A stretch of 39,253 nucleotides of DNA from JBHHYN01 sp046757565 (GCA_046757565.1 JBHHYN010000014.1:1-39253); one strand, 5' to 3'. Counted from the first letter of the stretch, positions 1-8,198 are shown. Numbers and translations: made by a program. Notes: generated from the letters alone by a model not told the origin.

Positions 1-652
1 GGCCAGCGGCGAGCCACGGGTGATCCACTCGAGCTCCGGCCTTGTCGGAAAGATCAGCGGTGACGGTGGGGTTGTATATGGTCGTGATCGTCTTGCGCGA
101 CAGACCGGTCAGCTGCGCGATCTCTTCCGCCACGCCGACAGAGACGGCGATGAGTGCGTCGGCCCATGGGTATACGCGGCCGGCCAGCCATCTGAGAAAG
201 GCGCGTATCGGTCGAGCGGTCGCTGGCCACAGCTTGGAATTGCCCGACGGATGGTTGTTCGCCCTCAACACCAGCGGCACGCGAACGCGTGCAAGCCGTC
301 GCGCCAGTACGGACACGAGGTTGACATGGCTCGCGGCCGACATGATCACATCGGGCCGCACACGTCTGAGATAGCGAGACAACGCCAGGGTGCTTGCCGC
401 CGTCCGCATGCCGCGTTTCGGGATCCAGCGGCTGACGAATGGGAGCAGTCGCCCCCATCCCGAGTCGAGTCCCACCAGTCGCACCGCCGGCGACAGCTGG
501 TGGTTCAGCTCTCCATCGGACCGTACTACCACCAGATCGACGCGGTGGCCACGGCTCGCGAACGCGTTGACGAGCGTCAACGTTCGTCGCTGCGCGCCGC
601 CACCGGTCAGTGCGTAAATGAAGATTGCAATGTGTCGCTGACTTCCGTCCAT
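1..652 (-). CDS. Glycosyltransferase family 4, N-terminal part (cut by window edge)
   Basis: The reading frame opens with ATG at 652 and has no stop before base 1, so about 217 N-terminal residues are present. They read as a GT-B donor-sugar transferase: a first beta strand (HIAIFIYAL), then the loop TGGGAQRR and helix TLTLVNAFASRGHRVDLVV, the standard start of the Glyco_transf_4 fold. Later stretches such as RPDVIMSAASHVN, LRANNHPS and the hinge-like VAEEIAQLTGLSRKTITTIYNP also fit family 4 enzymes. The sugar-binding C-terminal Rossmann domain lies outside the window. AAGG a few bases upstream of the ATG is a plausible ribosome site. It is the last visible gene of a minus-strand surface-polysaccharide cluster, 171 bases after the preceding glycosyltransferase. 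The donor and acceptor cannot be told from the sequence. Confidence 0.82.
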   Translation of the reverse strand, partial: MDGSQRHIAIFIYALTGGGAQRRTLTLVNAFASRGHRVDLVVVRSDGELNHQLSPAVRLVGLDSGWGRLLPFVSRWIPKRGMRTAASTLALSRYLRRVRPDVIMSAASHVNLVSVLARRLARVRVPLVLRANNHPSGNSKLWPATARPIRAFLRWLAGRVYPWADALIAVSVGVAEEIAQLTGLSRKTITTIYNPTVTADLSDKAGARVDHPWLAAG

Positions 653-823
653 TCGCTTACCTTCGCCCCCTTGTCGGGGTCGCGATGCGCCTGCCGTTGC
701 GGATCGGCATGCCAACCGTTACCCGTGCCGTCCGCGTCGATGACTTCAGGCGCGTCGCCTCGCGGCGCCGGGCGCCGCGCCGTAGACGAACACTCAGCGG
801 AACGGTGGCGCCGTACACGTCCA

Positions 824-2071
824 TCAACGCCGACCCGCGGCACGCCGGGCATCCGCCGCCGGCGCGGCAAGCCGCGCCAACAAACGACGGATGCCGACGT
901 CCATGTCGAAGTGGCGGCGCACGCGCTCGGCCCCGTTGGCACCCATGCGAAGCCGCGCCGCGGGGTTGCGCATCATCCAAACAAGCGCATCAGCCAAGGT
1001 ATCGGGCGATTCGGGCGCGACGAGAAGACCGGTCTCACCGTCGCGGATGAGCTCAGGGATCGCTGAGATGTTCGTCGCGACACAGGCGAGCCCTTGGCTT
1101 TGCGCCTCGACGAGCACGTTGGGCAGGCCGTCGCGGCGCCCCTTGGCGGCGATGTGGCTCGCGAGAACGAAGACATCGGCGCGGCGGCAATGTTCGAGCA
1201 CCTTGTCGTGGGATTTAGGACCTAGCCACGATACCCGCCCGCCCAGATCGAGCGCGTTCGTCTTGGCCTTGAGCGCAGATAACCGCGGGCCGCCGCCGAT
1301 ATGTTCAAAGCGCCACGAGAGATTGCCGGGCAGCCGCGCGAGCGCTTCGAGCAACACGTCATAGCCCTTCTTCTCGACCGCGCGCCCGACCGAGAGGAGA
1401 TGCACCGGATTATCTTTGTCGCCGCCGTTGCGCGGCGGCCGTGCCGGTAGCGGATCGGGGATCACGCCCAGCGCTATGCCGTGATAGGAGAGGAAGACCT
1501 TTTCGGGATCGCCCCCGAGTCCGGAGAGGCGATCGTGGCCGGCCTTCGTGCACGTCGCGATCCAATCGGCGTCAGCGAGTTTTTCGCGCACCTCCCAAAC
1601 GGGCATCGCCCAGATGTCGGCGTGGGCGAACGCGCACCACGGTCGGCCCGTCATCAACGCCGCGTAGCGGGCGACCGACCCGGCTCCATCGAGAAAGTGC
1701 GCGTAGAGCCGCGCGGCGTCATCGGGAAGCGCAACGGCGAGGGCACGCGCGAGTGTGAAATACGCGAGACGCCTTGGCGACGGATTGCGCCGGAGATCGG
1801 CGAAGAGTGCTCGCCGGGCGACTGCCGGCGCGGTTACTGGCGCGAGCAAGGTGGCAGGCGATGTCGCGATCAGCCGCGACAACACGGTGACGGGCGCGCG
1901 AATCTCGCGCTCGGCGGCCGACGGCTTGGCATGCCCCGTGCCGCCCAACGCATAGAGTCGCAGACGTAAGCCCGAACGCTCGAGAGCGCGCAGCTCCTGC
2001 GTAATGAAGGTATTCGACAAGCGCGGAAAGCTCTTAACAACGACGGCGATTGACGCGGTGGGCACGTACAT
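824..2071 (-). CDS. Glycosyltransferase family 4 (GT-B fold)
   Basis: A 415-residue cytoplasmic or membrane-associated enzyme that probably transfers a sugar from a nucleotide donor to a growing surface glycan. The N-terminus (IAVVVKSFPRLSNTFITQELRALERSG) is typical of colanic/exopolysaccharide GT4 enzymes. The C-terminal half carries the donor-site hallmarks: LLSVGRAVEKKGYDVLLEA, VSWLGPKSHDKV, and the E-x7-E region GLPNVLVEAQSQGLACVATN followed by IPELIRDGETGLLV. The open frame runs upstream to 2227, but the extra 52 residues overlap the sulfotransferase and look non-coding. The ATG at 2071 lies 7 bases after the sulfotransferase stop with GGGA upstream, so I chose it. It is in an operon with the sulfotransferase and the CDP-glycerol transferase-like gene. 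Codon use is far more GC-rich than in genes after 4.8 kb. Confidence 0.9.
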   Translation of the reverse strand: MYVPTASIAVVVKSFPRLSNTFITQELRALERSGLRLRLYALGGTGHAKPSAAEREIRAPVTVLSRLIATSPATLLAPVTAPAVARRALFADLRRNPSPRRLAYFTLARALAVALPDDAARLYAHFLDGAGSVARYAALMTGRPWCAFAHADIWAMPVWEVREKLADADWIATCTKAGHDRLSGLGGDPEKVFLSYHGIALGVIPDPLPARPPRNGGDKDNPVHLLSVGRAVEKKGYDVLLEALARLPGNLSWRFEHIGGGPRLSALKAKTNALDLGGRVSWLGPKSHDKVLEHCRRADVFVLASHIAAKGRRDGLPNVLVEAQSQGLACVATNISAIPELIRDGETGLLVAPESPDTLADALVWMMRNPAARLRMGANGAERVRRHFDMDVGIRRLLARLAAPAADARRAAGRR

Positions 2072-2078
2072 TTCCCAC

Positions 2079-3041
2079 TTAGCCCGCGAGGCGCCGCAGG
2101 ATAGCGCCGGGATTGATGCGAACACCGCGCAACGCGCGGTTACGGGCATCGATCCGCCGCAGATCGTCGGCCATACCCTGAAGCACGGATTCGTACCGCC
2201 GCCAGTCGTCGTCGAGCGCTCGATCATCGGGCGTCGCGTCGTCGGTCGCGAGGCGTCTTAGCCACCGGTAGGCGCCGAGCGTGATTGCGGGAAAGCGGGC
2301 GCGGCGAACGAGATCGTTGTCATCGTACTCGCTGTGGCGGAGCGAGGAACTCAGGAACTCGTCGGCAAAGGCGCGCACCGGCGCCGCGTCCGCACCGGGG
2401 AAGGCGAGGCCGAGGCCTGCGGCGATGCGCGCGAGTTCATGCACCGGTCTTGCCATCATGCGGTCGTAATCGACAACGACCAGTGGTCTCTCGGCGAGGC
2501 AGCGAAAGTACGGAACGACGTAGACGAGCCACAGGAGTTCGGGCGTAAAGCGGCGCGACACAGGCTTGCCGCTTTCAATCCGCAGCCGCGACGCGGCGAC
2601 GCTCAGCGGATTGCGTATCACGAGCACGTAGCGCACGTCGAGATCGAGACGATCGAAGACGTCGCGCCAGAAGGGAAGGAGCCGCAGGGTGCGGCCGTCC
2701 TTGAAGCCCCACAGCGCGCGGCCGTCGAAGCCTTCGCGGAGAAGCGCCATCGCCTGGCGCTTGAGCGGCGAGAGGCGCGGGTCGTTCCAACGTTCGGGAT
2801 CGATCAACGAGACGCTGTGCGGCCCGAGGCCGAGTGTGCGACGAAGCCGCGCACTGAGATTGAGCAGTGCGCGATCCTCGAAGAAACCCCGCGGATTTCG
2901 CCACGAGGGATGACGCAACCGCGCGCCGAGATCAACACCGAGCGTCTCGAGGCCGTGGGCGACGACGCTCGTGCCGGAGCGACTCGCACCGACGACGATT
3001 ACGGCACGCGGCACGCGGCCGGGATGGCGCACGGTCGTCAT
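2079..3041 (-). CDS. Sulfotransferase family protein
   Basis: A 320-residue PAPS-dependent sulfotransferase-like protein. The 5'-phosphosulfate loop is near the N-terminus (VVVGASRSGTS, residues 15-25). The 3'-phosphate-binding element appears later as YVLVIRNPLSVAASRLR, and LVVVDYDRMM follows it, as in bacterial Sulfotransfer_3-type proteins. NPRGFFED in the first 60 residues is also common in this family. Its likely role is sulfation of a glycan made by the neighbouring transferases; this is inferred from context only. It starts 7 bases after the CDP-glycerol transferase-like gene and ends 7 bases before the GT4 gene, so the three are almost certainly co-transcribed. The acceptor is unknown. 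Confidence 0.86.
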   Translation of the reverse strand: MTTVRHPGRVPRAVIVVGASRSGTSVVAHGLETLGVDLGARLRHPSWRNPRGFFEDRALLNLSARLRRTLGLGPHSVSLIDPERWNDPRLSPLKRQAMALLREGFDGRALWGFKDGRTLRLLPFWRDVFDRLDLDVRYVLVIRNPLSVAASRLRIESGKPVSRRFTPELLWLVYVVPYFRCLAERPLVVVDYDRMMARPVHELARIAAGLGLAFPGADAAPVRAFADEFLSSSLRHSEYDDNDLVRRARFPAITLGAYRWLRRLATDDATPDDRALDDDWRRYESVLQGMADDLRRIDARNRALRGVRINPGAILRRLAG

Positions 3042-3048
3042 GGGTGCA

Positions 3049-4269
3049 TTATTCCCCCACCGTAGACGGCATCACAGCGCCAGCCTCTTCGTCGAAGCTT
3101 ATATCTTGCGCGAACGTACCGAGCCCCAGAAAAGCGGCGATCGCATCAGCCGCGCGCACAGACGATGACGTCGTCGTGAGATCGAAGGTGTAGGCGAACA
3201 TCGCCTCTTGCGCCGCGCGAAAGGCGGCGTGGGAGCGGCGCGCGTGCGCAAGCGCCCGATCGAGCTCGGAAACCCGATCGATAACGGGCCCGAACCTCCA
3301 ACTCACGTAGCTCGGGTCGCGCCGCCACGCCGCGCCATGGGCGTCGAGAAACACGCAGGGGCGCGGCCGGATCAGAAACTCGTAAACCTGACTGCTAACG
3401 TCACCGAGGTAGATGTGCGCCGCCAGCGAATAGGTCATGTCGCACGACGCGGCGCTTCCGGTATCGACGAGAATGTGGCGGCAGCGGGCGACGCCCTTCG
3501 GAATGCCGCGACGCAAGCGCGCGCGCAGATCTTCGGCGGCGATGTGGAGGCGGCGCTTGAACAGCATAACGTGGGGCGCGAATACGAGGTTGTAATCGTC
3601 GTGATCGCGGAAGAATCGCAGGACCTCCCTACCCATTGCATACCACGACGAAAGACGCGGGTCGAAATGCGGATTGTAAAGAACGACGGGCTTGTCGTTC
3701 GCAAACAGCTTCGGCTGAGCACCGCGTGCGATGGTATCGAATTTGGGATAGCCGACGATGGCGTAGGCGTCCGTCCTCAGAAGGCCCGCCTTGAGAAGCC
3801 GGTCGCGAATCTTTCGTCCGGGCAGGAGAACGAAGTCGAAGGCACCTGACTCATCGTTGAAGCCGACGGCCCGGTCGCCGGCGCCGTGGCGCGTGTGGAT
3901 GAGCTTGAGATCGGCGAGTCCGAACCGCCGCTTCAAGAGAAGGCTCGTCTTTTCGGGAACGACGAGGGCGTCGAAGCGTGCCAGTGTCTCGAGGTTGTTC
4001 CTGAGCATCGCAAGACGCTTGTACGGCGAAAGCGACCGCGCCCAATGCTCGACGAAGCGCTGCACGCCCGACATGCCTATGGCCTGGCGTCGGCACAAAT
4101 CGCCACCGAGGCCCGCAGAAAGCGTATCGACGGCGATGCGCTCCGCCTCGCTCGACGTAACGATCGTCGTTGCGACTTCGGGGTATCGCCGCGCGAACGC
4201 GAACGCGATCGGCGCGCTGTGCGCGACCTGGTGCGCACCGTCGTGATTGAACAGGAAACCGATCTCCAT
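3049..4269 (-). CDS. CDP-glycerol glycerophosphotransferase-like protein
   Basis: A 406-residue protein resembling the CDP-glycerol:poly(glycerophosphate) glycerophosphotransferase / teichoic-acid polymerase fold, a GT-B-like enzyme family. Supporting stretches are the N-terminal MEIGFLFNHDGAHQVAHS, HTRHGAGDRAVGF (mid-protein catalytic His region), PVVLYNPHFDP and the C-terminal YLGDVSSQVYEFLIRPRPCVF, which matches the family's D-x-SS-x3-E-F nucleotide-binding motif. The frame is open to 4428, but the upstream 53 residues have a different composition. ATG at 4269 has GAAGAAG immediately upstream and gives the natural N-terminus. It is the first gene of the GC-rich cluster. The family is assigned with fair confidence; the actual substrate is not known. 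Confidence 0.75.
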   Translation of the reverse strand: MEIGFLFNHDGAHQVAHSAPIAFAFARRYPEVATTIVTSSEAERIAVDTLSAGLGGDLCRRQAIGMSGVQRFVEHWARSLSPYKRLAMLRNNLETLARFDALVVPEKTSLLLKRRFGLADLKLIHTRHGAGDRAVGFNDESGAFDFVLLPGRKIRDRLLKAGLLRTDAYAIVGYPKFDTIARGAQPKLFANDKPVVLYNPHFDPRLSSWYAMGREVLRFFRDHDDYNLVFAPHVMLFKRRLHIAAEDLRARLRRGIPKGVARCRHILVDTGSAASCDMTYSLAAHIYLGDVSSQVYEFLIRPRPCVFLDAHGAAWRRDPSYVSWRFGPVIDRVSELDRALAHARRSHAAFRAAQEAMFAYTFDLTTTSSSVRAADAIAAFLGLGTFAQDISFDEEAGAVMPSTVGE

Positions 4270-4538
4270 CTTCTTCGAACACCCTGACGGGTGACACACC
4301 GCGGCGGCGGCGGGCAAAAGAAGGGATAGGGATTTGCTTTCAGCGAATGTACCGGTCACGGCATTTATCATGTTATCCCACATTCCATTTCCGCACTTAA
4401 CCTGAGCCCCGTTCAGCGTAGTCGTCATTCATCACGCCCGCCTGCCGTCCAATCGAAATCTTGAGCCAACATCGTGTCTTTCCGGCGTCAGTTTCGGCAA
4501 GGATAGCGGAGGGAGGGCATTCCCACAAGCGTGAAACG
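4270..4538. other. Non-coding junction between GC-rich block and backbone
   Basis: This 269-base stretch holds no convincing gene. Base composition changes here: up to about 4310 it is as GC-rich as the surface-glycan genes, and beyond that it drops to the moderate level seen through the rest of the window. It lies between the start of the CDP-glycerol transferase-like gene and the stop of the transposase relic. It should therefore contain the promoter of the glycan operon and whatever remains of the insertion-sequence end. I could not identify a defined terminus, inverted repeat or target duplication. Confidence 0.5.
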
Positions 4539-4823
4539 TCAGGCACTGTCCGGCACTGCGGCGTAAGTTAACGGGATTTGGCTGTTCTCGGGCCAGCCGA
4601 GGTCTTCCGTTGGCGGGGCCTGCCTGTGCGTTGCATGCAGACAGGCATGACCGGTCGGGCGGGGGTCCCGTAAGCGGAGATGTTTCCATAGCCTCTCAAC
4701 GACCGGCGGGTCTTCGATGAGGGCCATTATGCGCATCGTTTCCCCGCATTGGGGACAGGACATGGGATCGGCTTCGTGGGAATTATTCAGAATCCGTCCC
4801 ATTTCCTCACTGCATATCTCCAA
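4539..4823 (-). pseudogene. 3' relic of an IS91-type (Y2) transposase
   Basis: The frame encodes the C-terminal tail typical of IS91-like transposases. A zinc-ribbon half CPQCGETMRIMALIEDP is followed by VVERLWKHL and, near the end, NSQIPLTY and VPDSA before the stop at 4539. From memory of the family, members end with a CPxCGxxMxxxAxIxDP segment and a similar PLTY-xx-VPD tail. Only about 80 residues are left. The frame closes upstream at an in-frame stop near 4845, and no HUH or two-tyrosine catalytic domain is present, so it cannot be active. It sits exactly at the boundary between two compositionally different blocks. Confidence 0.68.
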
Positions 4824-4875
4824 AGCTGCCGCGCCTGTCTCTTAGATGCGTCCTGTAGGTAACTCAGGCAACATG

Positions 4876-5334
4876 CTATGGCCTGGGTTGCATTCCCCTG
4901 TTTCGTCGCAATTCCTGCAGCTTGCCTTTCTGCTCAGGTGTGAGGATGTTCTTAATCCGTATTAGCAGGCTGAGTTGCATCTTCTTCATCTCTTTTTCCA
5001 GGGTCATGACCTTGTCTGCCTGCTTCATTACGGCCTGTTCATTTACCTGTTGTTCACTGACCAGACCAGTCAATTGCTCTGCCTCATCACGCAGGTCCCA
5101 TTTGATATCCAGCGATTTGTTTTCTACTTCCTTTATGGCCGTTTTGATAGCCTTTTTTTGCTGATCACTCAGTTGAACCTCGGAAGCGTGGCGCATGACC
5201 AGATCCGGTGGATACAGCATCGAAAAGAGGCGATTTTCACCCTGGGATGGTTGACGCGGACCCGGTTGCTGTGCAAACAAGGCGGATCCATAGGTCGCTA
5301 TGAATAACAATGTTATCAATGCAGTTTTTTTCAT
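4876..5334 (-). CDS. Spy/CpxP-like periplasmic protein
   Basis: A 152-residue protein with a clear signal peptide (MKKTALITLLFIATYGSALFA, cleavage near residue 21-22). The mature part is almost all helical and charged. It carries two copies of the LTxxQ-type motif of the Spy/CpxP family, LSDQQKKAIK and LTPEQKGKLQELRR, separated by a long coiled-coil-like helix. Family members are ATP-independent chaperones or metal/stress sensors of the periplasm. Here it is the last gene of a sigma factor / one-TM protein / Spy-like trio, 17 bases after the middle gene. That layout recalls ECF circuits in which a periplasmic Spy-fold protein such as CnrX senses metal. The sensing role is inferred from layout. 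Confidence 0.8.
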   Translation of the reverse strand: MKKTALITLLFIATYGSALFAQQPGPRQPSQGENRLFSMLYPPDLVMRHASEVQLSDQQKKAIKTAIKEVENKSLDIKWDLRDEAEQLTGLVSEQQVNEQAVMKQADKVMTLEKEMKKMQLSLLIRIKNILTPEQKGKLQELRRNRGMQPRP

Positions 5335-5351
5335 GGTGATTCTCCACGGTT

Positions 5352-5744
5352 CTAAATATCATTGGTAAATAATGACAACTCCAGGCTCGGGACCTGATAC
5401 AACAACCCACTGTCCGGGATCTGCAACAGGAAATCGGTAGACGGATTACGGCTTGCCGACGCTTCTGTGAGCAGAAAATCTGATACAGCTTGCCAGGAGG
5501 CGATTGATTCCCGGCCGGACATGTCTTGATGATCCCTGACCGGTTTCTGCAGGGAAAGCCAGAGGAGGGCCGTTATTATCAGGCATGCTGCAGCAGGTAT
5601 GATCAAGTTCCATGACGCCCTCTGCCTGGTGTCACTCTGTTGCCGGGCCTGCGCCCACACACGTTGGAATGATGGGACTTCTGCTTCCTGATATACTGTC
5701 AGGAAGGCATCGTGTAAGGGCTTATCGTTTTCATGATCCGGCAT
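5352..5744 (-). CDS. Small single-TM protein, probable anti-sigma factor
   Basis: A 130-residue protein with a charged, helical cytoplasmic N-terminus (about residues 1-44, including VPSFQRVWAQARQQ). It has one membrane segment at about 46-65 (LIIPAAACLIITALLWLSL) and a C-terminal domain of about 65 residues outside. No conserved zinc-binding HxxxCxxC of ZAS anti-sigma factors is visible. Its start overlaps the stop of the ECF sigma gene in a TAATG junction, the usual coupling of a sigma factor with its inhibitor. That position and topology are the reasons for the anti-sigma call; no sequence family was recognised. Confidence 0.6.
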   Translation of the reverse strand: MPDHENDKPLHDAFLTVYQEAEVPSFQRVWAQARQQSDTRQRASWNLIIPAAACLIITALLWLSLQKPVRDHQDMSGRESIASWQAVSDFLLTEASASRNPSTDFLLQIPDSGLLYQVPSLELSLFTNDI

Positions 5745-6283
5745 TAATGATCCCCTGGTTCAAGTAGCGCACGAAGATTGCGTTTGCCTCTTTCATAGTG
5801 GACGCGGGCACTGCCTGTTGATATACCGATAACCGTTGCTGCTTGCTGGATGGTCAGATCCTGGTAGAAGACCAGTTCCAGCAATTCCCGTTGCCGTCCG
5901 GATAACTGCGACAGTGCAGCTTTTATCCGGTATTGTGCCTGCAATGCCGCTATCGCACCTGCCGTGCTGTCCGTCTCACCGGTTTCACCAGCCGCAGGAT
6001 TTTTCTGGCTGAAGCGGGACAGTCCCAGTCGCCTGATGATCCGTTTGCGCGCCAGCTCTTTTGAGGTTTTCCGTATTACCGCGAAGAACCAGGTCTTGAT
6101 ACCTGATTCATGGTTGTATATGGCCCGGCCATCCAGCACCTTCAGATAACAGTTTTGCAACACCTCTTCCGCCTCATGGTAGTCCCATTTGCAACAACTG
6201 AGTGCCCAATGAAAACTCTTCTCATGCAGGTCCCGCAGTTCCCGTTCCAGGTCTGTTTGATTCGTATTGCCGGTGCGTTTCAT
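5744..6283 (-). CDS. ECF-type RNA polymerase sigma factor
   Basis: A 179-residue sigma-70 family protein with only regions 2 and 4. Region 2 spans about residues 13-85 (WDYHEAEEVLQNCYLKV, then KTWFFAVIRKTSKELARKR). A linker rich in small and charged residues follows. Region 4 occupies about 118-172 (LSGRQRELLELVFYQDLTIQQAATVIGISTGSARVHYERGKRNL), including the helix-turn-helix that reads the -35 element. It heads the sigma / one-TM / Spy-like operon and probably autoregulates it from the 180-base space upstream, though I could not define the promoter. Its target genes are unknown. Confidence 0.9.
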   Translation of the reverse strand: MKRTGNTNQTDLERELRDLHEKSFHWALSCCKWDYHEAEEVLQNCYLKVLDGRAIYNHESGIKTWFFAVIRKTSKELARKRIIRRLGLSRFSQKNPAAGETGETDSTAGAIAALQAQYRIKAALSQLSGRQRELLELVFYQDLTIQQAATVIGISTGSARVHYERGKRNLRALLEPGDH

Positions 6284-6368
6284 TATCAGACAGTTACCTG
6301 TTAACAGTTGGTTGCGGCAGGGCAGGATTTATATGACATCAGAACATTTAATTCAGATGGATCAATAA

Positions 6369-6389
6369 CCGGGCTGCATGGTGGCCCGG
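6369..6389 (-). terminator. Hairpin downstream of mutM, weak terminator candidate
   Basis: CCGGGC (6369-6374) pairs with GCCCGG (6384-6389) around a 9-base loop. Flanking AATAACC / GGTTATT sequence can extend the stem. It lies about 75 bases after the mutM stop in the direction of transcription. There is no real T tract afterwards, so intrinsic termination is only a possibility. Confidence 0.3.
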
Positions 6390-6462
6390 CAGCGGCGGTT
6401 ATTAATTGCCGTAACAACTGCTCAACGCACAGGGGAAAATGGCGGGGTCACTATGCCGGTCA

Positions 6463-7278
6463 TCAGCGCTGACAAACCGGGCAATAATAACTGGATCGCT
6501 GGCCGAAGCGGACCTGCCTGATAGGGGTACCGCATTGCAGGCAGGGTTCACCGTGGCGTCCATAAGCCTGTAGTTCCTGTTGGAAATAACCGGGCCTGCC
6601 TTCTCCAGTGGAAAAATCGCGCAGTGTGGTGCCGCCTTTTTCAAGTGCCTGCCGCAATACCCCCTTTATTGCGGAAGAGAGTCTTACATATCGGGCCCTT
6701 GAGACCCTGCCCGCCTGTCTGCGTGGAAAAATACCGCTCATAAACAGCGCTTCGTTTGCATAGATATTACCGACACCCACCACTATACGGCTGTCCATGA
6801 TGAAGGTTTTTACCGCCCGCGTACGGTTTCTGGAACGATCAAACAGATAGGGGCCGTTAAATTCATCGCCAAGCGGCTCCGGCCCCAGGTTTGCGAGTAA
6901 CTTGTGTTGTAGCGGATCGTTACGGGTCCAGTGGATGGAGCCAAAACGTCTTGGATCGCGAAAACGTAGTCTGATACCGGACGAGAAAACAAAATCTACA
7001 TGGTCATGTTTTTTCGGCGGTACTCTGCCGTTGGTGATGCACAGACTGCCGGACATGCCCAGATGCAGGATCAGGCAGCCATGATCCGTATAGAACAACA
7101 GATATTTGGCGCGTCTGCCCACCTTGTTTATCTTGTGCCCGGATAAATGTTTGTTCAGTGTTTTTGGTATCGGCCAACGCAGTTTTCCATTACGTATGAT
7201 GACCCTGCTGATAGTTTCGTCAAGGAGGTATGCTGCAATCCCACGACGGGTGGTTTCAACTTCGGGTAATTCAGGCAT
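6463..7278 (-). CDS. mutM: Formamidopyrimidine-DNA glycosylase (Fpg)
   Basis: A bifunctional base-excision repair enzyme that removes 8-oxoguanine and formamidopyrimidines and nicks the abasic site. The N-terminus MPELPEVETTRRGI supplies the catalytic Pro2 and Glu3 after Met removal. The C-terminus has the zinc finger with Cys246, Cys249, Cys266 and Cys269. The family DNA-binding segment VGVGNIYANEALF is also present. The length of 271 is normal for the family. It follows the DUF4340 gene in the same direction with about 60 bases between, so it may be read through from the ABC operon or have its own promoter. Nothing looks unusual. Confidence 0.97.
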   Translation of the reverse strand: MPELPEVETTRRGIAAYLLDETISRVIIRNGKLRWPIPKTLNKHLSGHKINKVGRRAKYLLFYTDHGCLILHLGMSGSLCITNGRVPPKKHDHVDFVFSSGIRLRFRDPRRFGSIHWTRNDPLQHKLLANLGPEPLGDEFNGPYLFDRSRNRTRAVKTFIMDSRIVVGVGNIYANEALFMSGIFPRRQAGRVSRARYVRLSSAIKGVLRQALEKGGTTLRDFSTGEGRPGYFQQELQAYGRHGEPCLQCGTPIRQVRFGQRSSYYCPVCQR

Positions 7279-7340
7279 TGATTCAGGAACAAGTCACAAG
7301 TGATGAGTTACAAGGGGATTAGAAAAGTTAATAATCTGCA

Positions 7341-8195
7341 TCATTGAGTTTTTACTTCAGTGCCGGTTGATTCCAGGAACATCTGTGCGGCCGTATAGCT
7401 GCTTAGATGGTATTGAATACCGAGATCGGCCCTGGCCAGAACAGGTTCCGGCATCGCTGCACTAATGGTGAAGCGCAGGGTTGTCCCTTGCGCTGTTTCC
7501 ACACTGATTGTTCCCAGTGATTCCGCCGGCTGATATCGATCCACTGCCATGGCGGTAGCGCTGCGCCATGCGGATACCAGTTTTTTCAATCTGTCCTGAT
7601 CAATCTCCCGGTTCGGGGTTATGGTCCAGTTGTCGGCAGTCTTCTTCAAGGTGTAATCCGGGAATTGAATGCTGACAGGCCGGCTGTCTTCGGGTAACAG
7701 TTTGTTATCTACAAAAAAGAAGGCCTTCTGACTGAGCTGATGGTAAAGCGTGTCCTGAATCAGATGCACCTTATCGCCAAAACGGACATAACGCCGCTTT
7801 TTAATGGGGTTGGTCCCGCCAAAGAAAAACTCATGGTTATTCAGTTGCAAGGAGACCGCCGGATGTTGCAATTGAAAACGCTCCATATCCAGCTTTGCTG
7901 CGTCGAGTTGAGCGAAACTTTGAGCCTGTAACAGCCCCAACATGGCGTTAATGCGGGCAGCGTTGGCCCTCACCGCAAGCGGGGCCGTCATCATCCAGTA
8001 GTGGGCGCGTTTGTTAAATGCGATGTTGCCCTTGCCGGTGCGCTTGATAGCGATGTGATCGATACTACCCGGCCGGATGGCTGAGATAGTGATTTTTTTA
8101 TTTTCGGTTTCATTCGTGCGGGTGGCGATGAGAAACACCGCCAGACTGAGGATGACGGTAGTGAGGACAAGGTTGATTCGGGTTCGATTGTTCAC
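7341..8195 (-). CDS. DUF4340 domain protein of the Gld-type ABC operon
   Basis: A 284-residue protein with an N-terminal membrane anchor (LVLTTVILSLAVFLIAT, about 9-25) and a soluble domain that should face the periplasm. It starts at GTG 8195, three bases after the GldG-like stop. The beta-rich repeats of short strands (for example HYWMMTAPLAVRANAARINAMLGLLQ and DNWTITPNREIDQDRLKKLVSAWRSA) are characteristic of DUF4340, which commonly follows gldG in proteobacteria. The function is unknown; it presumably works with the ABC transporter upstream. Confidence 0.82.
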   Translation of the reverse strand: MNNRTRINLVLTTVILSLAVFLIATRTNETENKKITISAIRPGSIDHIAIKRTGKGNIAFNKRAHYWMMTAPLAVRANAARINAMLGLLQAQSFAQLDAAKLDMERFQLQHPAVSLQLNNHEFFFGGTNPIKKRRYVRFGDKVHLIQDTLYHQLSQKAFFFVDNKLLPEDSRPVSIQFPDYTLKKTADNWTITPNREIDQDRLKKLVSAWRSATAMAVDRYQPAESLGTISVETAQGTTLRFTISAAMPEPVLARADLGIQYHLSSYTAAQMFLESTGTEVKTQ

Positions 8196-8198
8196 TCG

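Noticed and set aside
20..1066. 348-residue plus-strand open frame over the GC-rich block
   Set aside because: It runs antisense over two real glycosyltransferase genes, has a low-complexity Arg/Pro-rich translation and shows no family motif. High GC lowers stop frequency and creates such frames.
2334..3065. 243-residue plus-strand open frame antisense to the sulfotransferase
   Set aside because: The minus-strand frame has a clear P-loop and family motifs; this is its shadow.
3208..3849. 213-residue plus-strand open frame
   Set aside because: Antisense to the CDP-glycerol transferase-like gene, with no recognisable domain.
4432..4689. 85-residue minus-strand frame
   Set aside because: It overlaps the transposase relic in another frame and its translation has no coherent domain.
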